The notes beneath the pieces were generated by a model. It saw only the letters and a list, made by a program, of their open reading frames with translations. It had not been told where the DNA came from and did no database searches. Below are positions 40,226 through 50,991 of a DNA stretch of 64,000 nucleotides, one piece after another. The stretch spans positions 8,412,501 to 8,476,500 of the forward strand of contig NC_037641.1 in NCBI RefSeq assembly GCF_003254395.2, given 5' to 3'. The stretch's first letter is position 1. Every line of letters starts with the position of its first letter. This stretch comes from Apis mellifera (taxonomy: Eukaryota; Arthropoda; Insecta; Hymenoptera; Apidae). A program made the translations under genes and the position numbers.

Positions 40226-42544
40226 TCATATATACATATATATATATATACACAAATCGCTCAGAAACACGTGGTACACAAGATAATAGACACAGAGGAA
40301 CGTACGAGACAACACGAGCAATGCAGTGTTCAAATACCTTGAAAGCCACCCTGTAGATCGGAATCTCGCATATAGTACTAAATACAGATTATATAACACT
40401 TAACTAAGCTTTCCGTAACGATAAAATACATAAAATGAGCGAAAGGGAACGAGAGAAAGAGCGAGCGTACGAGAATTAGTGAGAGTGAGAAAGAAAAGAG
40501 AGAGAGAGAGAGAGGTAGAAGGGAGAAAATGTACATGAATGAACCAAATTAGTGAGAAAAGAGAGAGAGAGAGAGAGAGAAATAAAATAACACGCAAGCA
40601 AAAGTGAAAGATTGAGAACGAGAGGAACCTACGAGTTGTTATGTTTTCTACAATAACGTTTGTACCGACTTACAACAATATTTGTACAATATATCGATAA
40701 AAGAAAAAATGAAGTTACGTACCTATACAATATAGGTATACCCAGATGCAATAACTTTTTTAAACGGTATTTAATGAAATAAAAATAAAAAAAAGAGGAT
40801 GAGGATGAAGATGAAGGTGAAGAAGAAGAAGAAGAAGAAGAAGAAGGGAAAGAAAGAAGAACCAAGCCGGAATATTTTTCATACTTGTAACGAAGTCACG
40901 GCGGCCGATCCGAGCGCCACCGCGCCGGAAGTCCGCGTGACGCCACATCGTTTCGTTTTGTGTGCCAACCAAGAGATTTTAGATTTTTTTGCTTTGCAGA
41001 TGATGTGTGACACGCGCGCGACCCGCGTCCCCGAATCTCTCGGTCGCGAAATACAGAGATCGATCGACGCCCATTGCCGTTTTCGAAAAACAAAACAAAA
41101 CAAAAAAAAGAGAAAAAAGAAAGGCGAAAGAAGAGGAAGGAAAGAAAGAAAGAATGAAAAAGAAAGAAAGAAAGAAGGAATAAATAAAGAGAACCCTACA
41201 TTCCAGCACGTACACCCAAGCACTGACGTCCAGATCGCTTGATTTATCGAGTTTAAACCGCTAGTGATTTTTTAGAGACGAGATAACGTGACGTTGTTAA
41301 GAGAGAAATAATGCGCGTAGCTAGTTTTGCCTCGGTCGCCCCCATTTTTTAGGAATCTCGCTCGGAACGAATCCTAAAACGAGACGCAGCTTCGTTCGCG
41401 AAACCGAGAATTAAATATATTTTTGTTTTAAGAGAGAAAAGATTGATAAGCTTCGAAGTTCGAACGTTCGCTATTTAATCTGCGATTCTTAACTCTTTCG
41501 TTTTTCTCCCCTCCTTTGGATCCTTTTGGAAGGACGATAAAAAAAAGAAGATAATTTTCTCCAGGAAAATTCTCTAAAATTATTTTCTCCAAGAAATGTG
41601 AAGAGAAACGAAAAAGAATTCTAACGATCTAAGATCACACAAGAGAGAACGATTGTCGGAACACGTATGTAAAACGTAAACGAAAGAAAAGATCACTGAA
41701 ACAAAAACGATTTGTTTAAAAGATTTATCTGACCGTACGTGTCTGTCCCGATCCGATTTTTCGAAAGAAGTTGACAAGGTTCCCTTTTACGCGGGAACGT
41801 TTCTCGATACGTGAAAAAGCACGTACGAGATGTGCGTCAATGTTCTGTGAACGAGCATGGGGGGGAATAATCTTCGCCCCCATAATCACCGCTCGATTAA
41901 CAAATTTCCTGACGTAAAAGTAATAATTTACTTTCAATTATAAAAAAAAAAAAAAGAGAATAATTATAAATTTGTTTTAAATTTTATATCCTTCTTCTTT
42001 CTTGTGTGCCATCTTTTGTTAAAAAAAAGTTTTAATTCTTAGCATACGTGTCTTAACTTAATTTCATTCGAAAGATGTACAATTGTGTAGAATATTTCGA
42101 TATATCTTGAAGGAAAAAAAAAAAGATACGCAAGAAACGTGAGAGGAGGGAGTGCATGTATAAATAACTTCGACACTTTAAATTTATGTGAAATTTATGT
42201 ACGTATTAACAGCAAAGATTTCCTTTCACTTGTTTCAACGCGATTCAATATATAATAGTTTAAAAAATAAAATTGCTCGATCGTTTTATTATCGTTAAGG
42301 ATGTTTAAAAATTCGAATGTTCATTTAACGAGAATGTTTTCCTTTTTTTTTTTTTTTCTAATTAAAACGAATCGATGCATTAATTAAAATCCGAAAAAAA
42401 AAGAAAGAAGAAAATTGATCTCTCCACAATTCTAATCTTTCTTAAACTTAAATCGATACATTCGTATTATCAAATATACACACATTGTGGTCTTTCATTA
42501 TCGCACTCGAGTTATCCTTCGGTCATGAAACAATGTCCATCACG
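37066..42544. other. Gene-free A+T-rich stretch with microsatellites
   Basis: No supported gene. TA array 37816-37841, ATT repeat 38653-38673, purine tract 38995-39050, GA tract 39201-39270, TA array 40194-40252, GA tracts 40495-40515 and 40560-40582, GAA repeat 40817-40850, A/G tract 41090-41185. A CpG-rich patch at 40895-41060 has no domain-bearing frame. Confidence 0.7.
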
Positions 42545-42919
42545 CTCGTTCCACAACATGACTTGACTAACACCCAGTACGTCGAAAGCGTCGCGTGATG
42601 TGCCCGGAGAACACTCTGGCGCGACCTTGCTGATCTTAGATATTACACGGCTCGCGATAGGACACGTAGATGAATTATCGAGGCGCGATCATCGGCTCGC
42701 CCGTAAACAGGGAAGGGAAGGGAAGAACGGTAGCGCGAACGAATGGACGCGTCTCGTTTTCGCAATTCACTCCTCTGCTGGTGGTCGTCTTCGAGGCAAC
42801 GAGGTGGATATTCGATCGAACCCGAACGAGTCCCATCTAGGGAAGAACCAACCCGTTCAAGATCCGTCCCGTTGCCTCGATCGATCTTGCGATTACGTCG
42901 AGACCTCGCTTTAATATTT
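42545..42919. other. CpG-rich patch preceding the minisatellite
   Basis: Balanced, CG-containing sequence with a 104-codon frame (42600-42914) that has no domain or compositional sign of coding. Possibly regulatory. Includes GGGAAGGGAAGGG near 42711. Confidence 0.3.
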
Positions 42920-43400
42920 TTTGCGAATATTTCGAAATCTTACGAACACATGAGAGAATAGTTCGAAACGTTACGAATATTTCGAGATCTCGTGGAATAT
43001 TTCGAAATTTTTGGGACACATGGAGAACTCGCGAATAATTCGAAATCTTGCGAACACGTCGAGATCTCGTGAGTATTTCGAGATCTCGTGGAATATTTCG
43101 AAATTTTTGGGACACGTGGAGAACTCGCGAATAGTTCGAAACGTTACGAATATTTCGAGATCTTGCGAACACGTCGAATATTTCGAGATCTCGTGGAATA
43201 TTTCGAAATTTTTGGGACACGTGGAGAACTCGCGAATAGTTCGAAATCTTGCGAACACGTCGAGATCTCGCGAGTATTTCGAGATCTCGAGGAATATTTC
43301 GAAATTTTTGGGACACGTGGAGAACTCGCGAATAGTTCGAAATCTTGCGAACACGTCGAGATCTCGCGGAATATTTCGAAATTTCGAATAATTGGTAATT
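42920..43400. repeat. Minisatellite with 96-bp unit
   Basis: Unit starts (G-[T/A/C]-GGAATATTTCGAAATTT...) fall at 42992, 43088, 43193, 43289 and, truncated, 43366, giving spacings of 96, 105, 96 and 77. Each unit holds GGGACACGTGGAGAACTCGCGAATA, TTCGAAATCTTGCGAACACGTCGAG and one or more copies of the palindrome CGAGATCTCG. Because 96 and 105 are multiples of three, frames stay open on both strands (for example 42971-43660 minus), producing 32-residue repeat peptides. These are probably not translated. Confidence 0.93.
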
Positions 43401-45416
43401 CGCAAATAGTTTGAGGATTTCGCATCGTGATTGAATAAGGTCTCGGCGATGGAATCGGTCTTCAGAGGGTAAAAAAAAAATTCTAAAAAGAAAAAAATAA
43501 AAATAAAAAAAGAAACGGAATAGAAAATAGAAAAATGGTGCTCCGAAAGCTTAAAGCGTCTTTCTGGCGTTCGTCGTACTCGCGATTCCCGCCGTTCTAT
43601 CGTCTCCGGATGTTGAGATAAAAGCGTGGAGAAGGAAAAATATGTCCACGCTTCGTTCAAAAGTCACGGATCCTCGGAGGAGGGTCGATTGTAAAAAGAA
43701 AAAAGAAAAAAAAGAGAAAAAAGAAAAAAGGAAAAAAAAGAGAAATATGGAACGAAAAGAGACACACACACACACACGTACACACATCCACACACATAAA
43801 TTCGCTAAAGAAAGGAAGCTCTCGTGCACACACGTATACATACACACGTACACATATGCCGCTCATGAGAACACAATGTCCATCGGTTGCTCGAAGACGC
43901 GGTTCGAGCTTGCGATTTCGGAGAGAGGAAAAGAATGGGAAGTATGGAAAGTTTTTTTTGTAAAACGGACGGTTGTGCAGTGTGAACGACTTCTTCTCGG
44001 TGTTGACAGCGAATCTTTTTGATAAATAATAATAACGGAATACAGGATAATTTCTGTTCTTCCGTTTCTGCGTCAAATCTAAAGATTGAAACGCGTGGAA
44101 ACGATGGAGCATGGAGGTTTGACCGTTGAACCGAAGATTCGCTTTCGATGGAACTTGTCGGTCGCAGCTTGCGTGTTTCAACACGGAGAAAGAAAAAAAC
44201 GAAAAGAAAAAAAACAAAAAAAAATATGCGTGTAACGTTCTAGGATGATTATATTAAAAACAGCGTGGTCAAAAAAAGTGATCCTCGAGACCGACGCACG
44301 TTCACACGTGTAAGATATTATTCCAGGATATATACATATTATATATATCTCGACAGTTGAGAAATATATATATATATATATAAAAAAAAAAAAAAAATAA
44401 TGGAGAAAAAAAAAAAGAAAAAAAAAAAAATATCGGAGAGAAAGACTTGTCCGTAAAAACTACTTCACCACGTTGACACGCGTTCTTGATCATTATGGGT
44501 ACTACGCCTTGTTTCGTGTAAAATGACGTTTTGTTTCGGTTCTTAGGCGAACGAATGCATATCATAGTTGTAAATTAACGATTTGTGAAATAAAAGCTGC
44601 AAACTGTTTGTGTTAACAATAGGTCATTGAACCTTGATGTCGTTCTTTTCTTTTTCTTTTTCTTTTTTCCTTTTTTTTTTCTTTCTCTCACACAATTTCT
44701 TATAACACCTTATTATGCCCGTTTGTTTGATCGTAGAATAGCTTCTATGCCTTGCACTTATTTTTAATGTCTCTTCTCCCTGCCCCTCCCTTAACGGATT
44801 GCTTTCTTTTCGATCAACGTTTATATTATACCGCACAAGACCTTGATTTAATTAGTGATACACGTTATATACATGATTCTTTTTTCTTTTTTTTTCTATA
44901 TTTAATTCGAACTTTGTTTAACAAACGTCAAGATGCGTGTATCATTATCTCTATTACTACGACGTCACAGGTGACGAGAACGAAGATCGTTAATTAATAC
45001 GCGACAATAAATATCGGTAAGTTTATCCTTTATTTTTAAAAAAATATCCGTTTTATCCGTTTTATATATTAACTCTGCATGCCTCTCTTTACACGATTTT
45101 ACACAAAATTTCTTTCTTCGTATATTTCAATATACATATATATATATATATATACATGCTAGCACATCGATTCATCGTCCTTATTTCTTTTATACATATA
45201 TATATTCCTCTAAACCCACCGCTTTCGAAAGAGAGCGCACACACACACACACACAGACGCACAGAGGAAGAGAAAAACACAACACGAGGAATCGATCATC
45301 CTCCATTTCCCACCATGGAAACCCATTCATCGGGAACCGCCGAGAAAATCATTCCTCCTCGCAATCTCCCCCCTCCTCCATCCCTCCGTCGCTCAAAGCC
45401 GACGAATTCCACGAGT
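43401..45416. other. Gene-free stretch, presumed 3' end of the intron before the second zinc-finger exon
   Basis: No supported gene. A-rich tracts at 43470-43512 and 43694-43740, CA repeats at 43762-43800 and 43830-43856, poly-A at 44382-44432, T/C tract 44645-44690, TA array 45134-45155, CA run 45238-45256. The last 120 bases become pyrimidine-rich, as expected before an acceptor. Confidence 0.6.
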
Positions 45417-45440
45417 CTAACCAGACCACGATAATTTCAG
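45417..45440 (+). other. Splice acceptor (branch-point-like CTAAC plus TTTCAG)
   Basis: CTAAC at 45417-45421 lies about 20 bases before ATAATTTCAG ending at 45440. The coding frame that begins at 45441 is closed just upstream by TAA at 45432-45434. The exon boundary at 45440/45441 therefore agrees with both splice signal and frame, and gives phase 0. Confidence 0.8.
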
Positions 45441-46529
45441 GTGTCGCTGGCCCTCGGTTTGGAGGCGGGGGGTTGGGGCGCCCTCGTGGAACGCAGCACG
45501 GGGGGAGGCGGCGGAAGCGGTTCCATCCTGGGTCACGGCGGTTTCGCTAGCCTCGCGGGTTTGGCGCGTCGATGCGGCGTCTGCCTGGCCACGTTTCCTT
45601 CCGCCTGGTTGCTGGAACGGCACGCGTTGCTCCAGCACGCCGGCCAGGCGAGCGACGACAAGCCGTTCACCTGCGAGCAATGCGGCCAACGCTACCGTTA
45701 CCGTTCCGCCTACGTGAAGCATCGGGAGCAGAATCATCGCGCCCGCCTCCCCGCAGACAAGCTGTTCACCTGCGACGTTTGCGGGATGCAGTTCAGGTAT
45801 CTCAAGTCGTTCAAGAAGCACAGGCTGAACCACGCGTTGGAGCGGTTGCAACGCGGCCCGGAATCCCAGAGCGGGACGATCGGATCAGCCGTGTCGGCCG
45901 CCGCCGAGAGGAGCGACCAGGTGTCGAGCACGGGTGAGCCGTCCCAGGTGGAGACGGGCAGCGACACGACCACCAATCCGGGCGAGGAGGAGACGAGGGG
46001 GGCGTTCAACGAGAATTCAACCCGGGAGGAGAGCGTGTCCGAGACGGCGAGCGTCCACGGGGAGAATCCCGGGGAGGCAGGAGGATTGGAGGCGCAGATG
46101 GTCGGCGAGGCTGTGCCCGCGGGGGGGATAGGGGGCTCTGCGGGCGGGGGGAGCACGAGCGAGGTCGGGGACGCGGACGACAACGCCGTGGACGACGACC
46201 ATCGGTCCGAGGTTGGCGGCGATCGGGTGATCAGCTTGGCGCGCAGCAGCCACGAGGTGGACAGGCGCGAGCGCCGCTTCGCCTGCCCCTTCTGCGGTAA
46301 GTGCGTCCGCTCCAAGGAGAATCTGAAGCTGCACGTGCGCAAGCACACCGGTGAACGGCCGTTCGTCTGCCTGTTCTGCGGCCGTGCTTTCGGCGGGAAG
46401 AGCGACCTGACCAGGCACCTCCGCATACACACGGGGGAGAGGCCGTACCACTGCGAGATGTGCGGCAAATGCTTCGCGAGGGCGGATTACCTCTCCAAAC
46501 ATCTCACCACCCATATACACCAGCGTTAA
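45441..46529 (+). CDS. C2H2 zinc-finger terminal exon (six fingers, 3+3); probable BTB-ZF transcription factor isoform (mamo-like?)
   Basis: Open for 362 codons from the acceptor to TAA 46527-46529; the first codon is GTG (Val), so this is an exon and not a complete gene. Six C2H2 fingers are visible: C45/C48/H61/H66, C78/C81/H94/H99, C111/C114/H127/H131, then C282/C285/H298/H302, C310/C313/H326/H330 and C338/C341/H354/H358. The last three are joined by TGERPF and TGERPY linkers. Residues about 140-270 form an acidic Gly/Ser/Glu-rich linker, likely disordered. Residues 21-36 are Gly-rich. The protein ends four residues after the last His. GC content is far above the flanks. The role is presumably nuclear DNA-binding transcription regulation. 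The closing triplet (KSDLTRHLRIH, RADYLSKHLTTH) reminds me of insect mamo, but that is from memory. Confidence 0.9.
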   Translation: MSLALGLEAGGWGALVERSTGGGGGSGSILGHGGFASLAGLARRCGVCLATFPSAWLLERHALLQHAGQASDDKPFTCEQCGQRYRYRSAYVKHREQNHRARLPADKLFTCDVCGMQFRYLKSFKKHRLNHALERLQRGPESQSGTIGSAVSAAAERSDQVSSTGEPSQVETGSDTTTNPGEEETRGAFNENSTREESVSETASVHGENPGEAGGLEAQMVGEAVPAGGIGGSAGGGSTSEVGDADDNAVDDDHRSEVGGDRVISLARSSHEVDRRERRFACPFCGKCVRSKENLKLHVRKHTGERPFVCLFCGRAFGGKSDLTRHLRIHTGERPYHCEMCGKCFARADYLSKHLTTHIHQR

Positions 46530-48220
46530 CCTGATCGCCGACCGGCCGCGTTGTATTACGTTGTGTAACGTCGATTCGGTATTCGGGTTTGCCGGTTGCG
46601 CGCCTTTCCCGAGCGAAACGGGGCTTGTTCCAGATCGGCGAAATTTTTTTACCAATTTTCGAATCGAGCAAAAGCAACGAGAAGGATACACAAGGAGAAT
46701 TTTCATTGTTACACGGAGAGATACGAGTTAGAGTCGGAGAGTAAGTTTTAGTTTCGGCTAGCGTTGGCGCGCGCTTCAGGGACCGATGGCGGGTCACTCG
46801 TATACAACGACTACTTTAGAGATAATTATTTTCCCCGCTGTGCTCGCGTTACAGTTGCGTATCGTTAGATGGAACACACCTTTTTCGCCTCGGAGTTAAT
46901 CGAATAGATAGTAGATAGATAGAGAACGAGGAAAGATTTTATTTCGATCGATCGAAGATAAGATCGGTAAGAAAATGTAAAAGGCGCGCACAGGCAGACG
47001 GAGAGAAGAAAGGTGTAGATGTATGATATTCGTTATGTTCGTCCACGCGAAATGGCCGTTCTTCTCCTAGGAGAATCGAATCGGAGAGATTCCTTTGGAA
47101 ATTCCTTGATAGGAAGATCGGTATATTTTTAAGATCCATCTTTCGATTGTTCCACGAGTTCTTTTCGGGGGAAGGAAGACGAAGGAAGGAAGGAAGGAAG
47201 AGGAGAACCGCTTATCCATCCGGTAAGCCACCGAGTAAGACGAGTCAATTAAAGAAGAAAAAGAAAGAAAAAAGAAAGGAAGGGCGAAACGAGGCAAGAA
47301 ATGAAGAGATCGTCGGCCGAACTTACGGCGTAAACGAATATTAATAATTGAACGAAGAAAGAAGAAGGAATAGAGGGAGGGGGAGGAAGAGAGTTGTTCG
47401 GAGAGGAGGAGTTTCTACGTTAACGTTAGTGAGACTAACATGTGATAATGGATTCGATACCAAAGAACGCGACGACGCGACGGACGAACGTCGACGGCTC
47501 GTTTTTGTTTCGTCTTCTTCGTCTTCGTGCACCATCGACGAGCAGAATCTACTCGCCGCTAGTAATAGCTGTCAGCGTAATCGATGAGATTTTTATACAG
47601 TGCACGCGATAACGATCATTCTTCCGTATGCCGCCCGGTCTTGGCGTCTCACCCCACTTGGACGAGAGGTCTCTCGTCGGAATGGAAATTCAGCCCGTCA
47701 TATTGATTCTCGTCCCGAGAAAAATAACGCTTCCCCTAATTACACCTCGGCAAACTTTACATTTTACTGATTTTTAATTATTAAGAAACAAAATCGGCAC
47801 TCTCGAAGAAAGAAACCTTCGAAATTTTTATCGAAATTCTAGAAGAATTTTGAAAATGAATAAATTGTTGCTTGAAATTCAATCAGAGAGACAGCTCCGA
47901 TCATCGAGAAGGAAAGAAACACGGCGATGAGACTTCTCGTCGAAGGGAGGCGGGGGGGAGGCGAGGTTGGCATCGAGCGAAGGATAGGCGCGAATCACGC
48001 CAGGCCTTCCCGGAAGCTTGGTTGCCGGTGCCTTGGAAAGCCAGCCGTGTATCCTTTTTAAAAGAAACCCTAGCGACCTAGCAATAAAGCGCGCAGCCGT
48101 TTTCCGTTCGCAGCCGTCATCACGCAAGAATAACGTAACGCAAAAAAAAGAAGAAAAAAAGAAAAGGGGAAAAAACCGCGAGGCTTGGACGTGTTGTTTG
48201 TCACGATGATCCTTCCCAAC
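46530..48220 (+). other. Probable 3' untranslated region of the second zinc-finger exon
   Basis: GC stays high to about 46650, then purine-rich and mixed sequence follows with no domain-bearing frame. The first AATAAA hexamers after the stop are at 47859 and 48083, which would give a 3' UTR of roughly 1.3-1.6 kb. Confidence 0.5.
47859..48088 (+). terminator. Candidate poly(A) signals
   Basis: AATAAA at 47859-47864 is followed at once by TTGTTGCTTG, a GT-rich downstream-type element. A second AATAAA lies at 48083-48088. In A+T-rich DNA such hexamers are common, so this rests mainly on position after the stop codon. Confidence 0.3.
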
Positions 48221-48286
48221 CCTCTTAACCGACCCCCTTCAAACTTCTTTAGCCAATATTAGTCCCACACAGTTTTTGCTGTCTGC

Positions 48287-48324
48287 ATATGTATATATAT
48301 ATGATACATGTGTATACATATACA

Positions 48325-48389
<65 letters not shown>
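48287..48389. repeat. Long TA microsatellite
   Basis: About 100 bases of TATATA with a few interruptions (GATACATGTG, ACATATAC). Confidence 0.93.
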
Positions 48390-48391
<2 letters not shown>

Positions 48392-48642
48392 AAATCGATA
48401 TAGATCCGATCCATTGAGATGAGAAAGAGGGGAGGGGTGGGGGAAAAAAAGAAAAAAGTAAAAATCTTAATGCTCTAGAACGAGAGTGCCGGCTCATTCT
48501 CCCGGGACCCTGGTCTCGCAAGAGGGCGCAAATCCTCGCCTCTCTCGTTTCCGATAATTGCAGGCAACGGCCGTGGCGTTAAGGCGTGCCACGTTCCAGC
48601 GAACCGATACAAGGAATAAGGGACGGAGGAATAATCTCTCGC

Positions 48643-48677
<35 letters not shown>

Positions 48678-50949
48678 GTAATAATAATAATAATAATAAT
48701 AATAGTAATAATAATAATAATAATAATAATAGTAATAATAATAATAATAATAATAAACTTATTATTGCCGTTCGTTCCGATTATTCTCCCGCATCCGGGC
48801 GGATGTGTGTGCGGTTTCACGAATCTGTGCCGATCGGCCGACATCTTCCGTCCGGTTTCCCTGGCCGGGCAGGGCGACCGAGCAGAGTTATTTAACTTAT
48901 CGAATCGGGCCGCGCTTAACTCAAGTCCGGGGGGGGGGGGGGATGATATAAATATATATATATATACGGAGACGATTGCTTCGACGATTGGAGCTGGATT
49001 GGATCGGCCTCCATCGCGATGTTGGTTGGGGAACGTCGAGTCGATCACCCGGGCGGGGAGGGAGGGGATTTGTTTAATTATTCGGCGCGTTATTCCGTCT
49101 TCTAAAAATAGACATTAAATTAAGGATAAGTAATGAGATCTGATATAATACAGTGATCGTTGTTGCAAACGTGCCGTCCCAGTGCCAAAGTCTCGTTTAC
49201 TTTTCGTGAAAGTTTATCGCATAGCTTTTGCGCCGATCTTTCCGTCCGTCCGTCTGTCCGGGGTGATCGATGGATCTGTTTAGAGATTGGAGGAAATTTG
49301 GAGATTGGAAAAAAGAAAGAATAGGAAAGGAAAGGAAAAGGAAAGAGAAAACGAAAGGAAACGAGAAGATCGATTCGATCTATTCGCGAACAATTTATTC
49401 CGACTTTTTTTTTTTTTTCTTCTTCTTCTTCTCGACGAAGCGGGGACAACGCGTTGCGACGTTTCTCCTTGTCCATTTCGGATCGCGTGGGGTATATATA
49501 TATAACTGTGAAGGATTCGTAAACAGAAGGTTCTCGTATATTTTATTCTTGTACACAACTTGCCTCGTTTTAGCGAACGCTGTGATTTCGTGATCGTTGC
49601 TCAAACCTGAAACCGAGAGCGGGCCATCTCTCTGGGAGATTTGTTCACGCTTTGCGTCCGATCGTGGTAATTTTTAAAGGGTGGATATTATATTATTTCT
49701 GAATTATAACGTCTATATATGTATATATATATATCGTGTGTGTGTATATTTTTCGAATTATTAAGCAACAACAGATCGCTTGGACGCTTCTCATTCTATG
49801 AATAAATAATCAACGGGATAAATCGATAAATCTTCACTCTTTTTACAAGCTTCCAATTTTACGATATTTCTATTAAATCTATTAAACGTGCGATTTTACT
49901 GTTAGATAGAATGTATATCCTGTAACTATAAGTGAAAAAGATTACTTACTTTATAATTCAGAAATAACGATACACTTTTTTCGTTCGGTTGTCGGATTTA
50001 AAAGTTTCTTATAATTTTAAACCAAACTATTAAACTTTACTGAAACTGATGTCGACGCTTGATATATATTATATTTCTTAAAAAAAAAAGAAAGAAAGAA
50101 AGAAAGAAAGAAAATTGTACAATTAAAAATTTTCCATCGTCGAACGCAAAAACCGAAACGATCCCAGATCGACCGCGGTTTCGTACCAAGTTCAAGTCGA
50201 TCTTTCACCCATCCAATGGAATTCCACGCAGAATTTTTCGTAAAATCATCCGAGGACGATTGATAATTGTCGCAAGATTTCATTTCGCGCCCGCGAAAAA
50301 AAAGAAAGAAAGAAAAAAAGAAGAAGAAAGGCGGCCGAAAACCGGTTAAATCGAGGAAAGTCGACGAACGATGAACGAGGAAACGGCACGACGCGACGCG
50401 AAAGAAACAAAGAAACAAAGGAAAGCGTGTTTCGACCCTTGCGAGGCCAGTTTTCCCTTCCGTTAAGTCAGAAACTAACTAATTTAGTCATTTAGCTAGT
50501 AATTTACGACGCGATTGCTGCTGTCTATGTATTGTATTACGTATTCAAAACAGTGAGACGAAAAGTCGAATAACGAAGGTGCTAACTAAAAAAAAAAAAG
50601 GAAAAAAAAAAAGGAAAGAAAGAGGAATAAAGGGGTTGATCGCGGGCCGGAAGGAGCCAAAGATGAAAAGGACGAAAGGGGAAAAAGGAGATAAGGAGAT
50701 GAGGCCGCTCGTAGGGAGAAATTTCACGGTGCCAAAGACAGAGAGTCAAAAGAAGAGAGAAAAAAAGAAAAAGACTATATAATAACGAACACTTATTAAA
50801 AGAGGCTCGAACTAGGAGGAGGATAACAGAGTCGATCCAAATAAATAACATATAAGAAGTAACAAAGATTTCTTCTTCGAAGAGCCTCCCAATTTCCCTT
50901 CGAGCGATTCCGGCTCCGCGATCAAGTCAGTTTAGTATATAAAATTACG

Positions 50950-50991
<42 letters not shown>

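Noticed and set aside
42971..43660. 229-codon minus-strand ORF with 32-residue repeats
   Set aside because: It is created by the 96-bp minisatellite. The opposite strand is equally open, there is no domain, and unit lengths that are multiples of three explain the openness.
45734..46706. Long minus-strand ORFs opposite the second zinc-finger exon (45734-46468 and 46017-46706)
   Set aside because: They are shadows of the GC-rich coding exon. The + strand frame has six intact C2H2 motifs.
48494..49118. Overlapping 184- and 186-codon ORFs with poly-Ile
   Set aside because: Both are driven by the TAA microsatellite, which translates as Ile runs on both strands.
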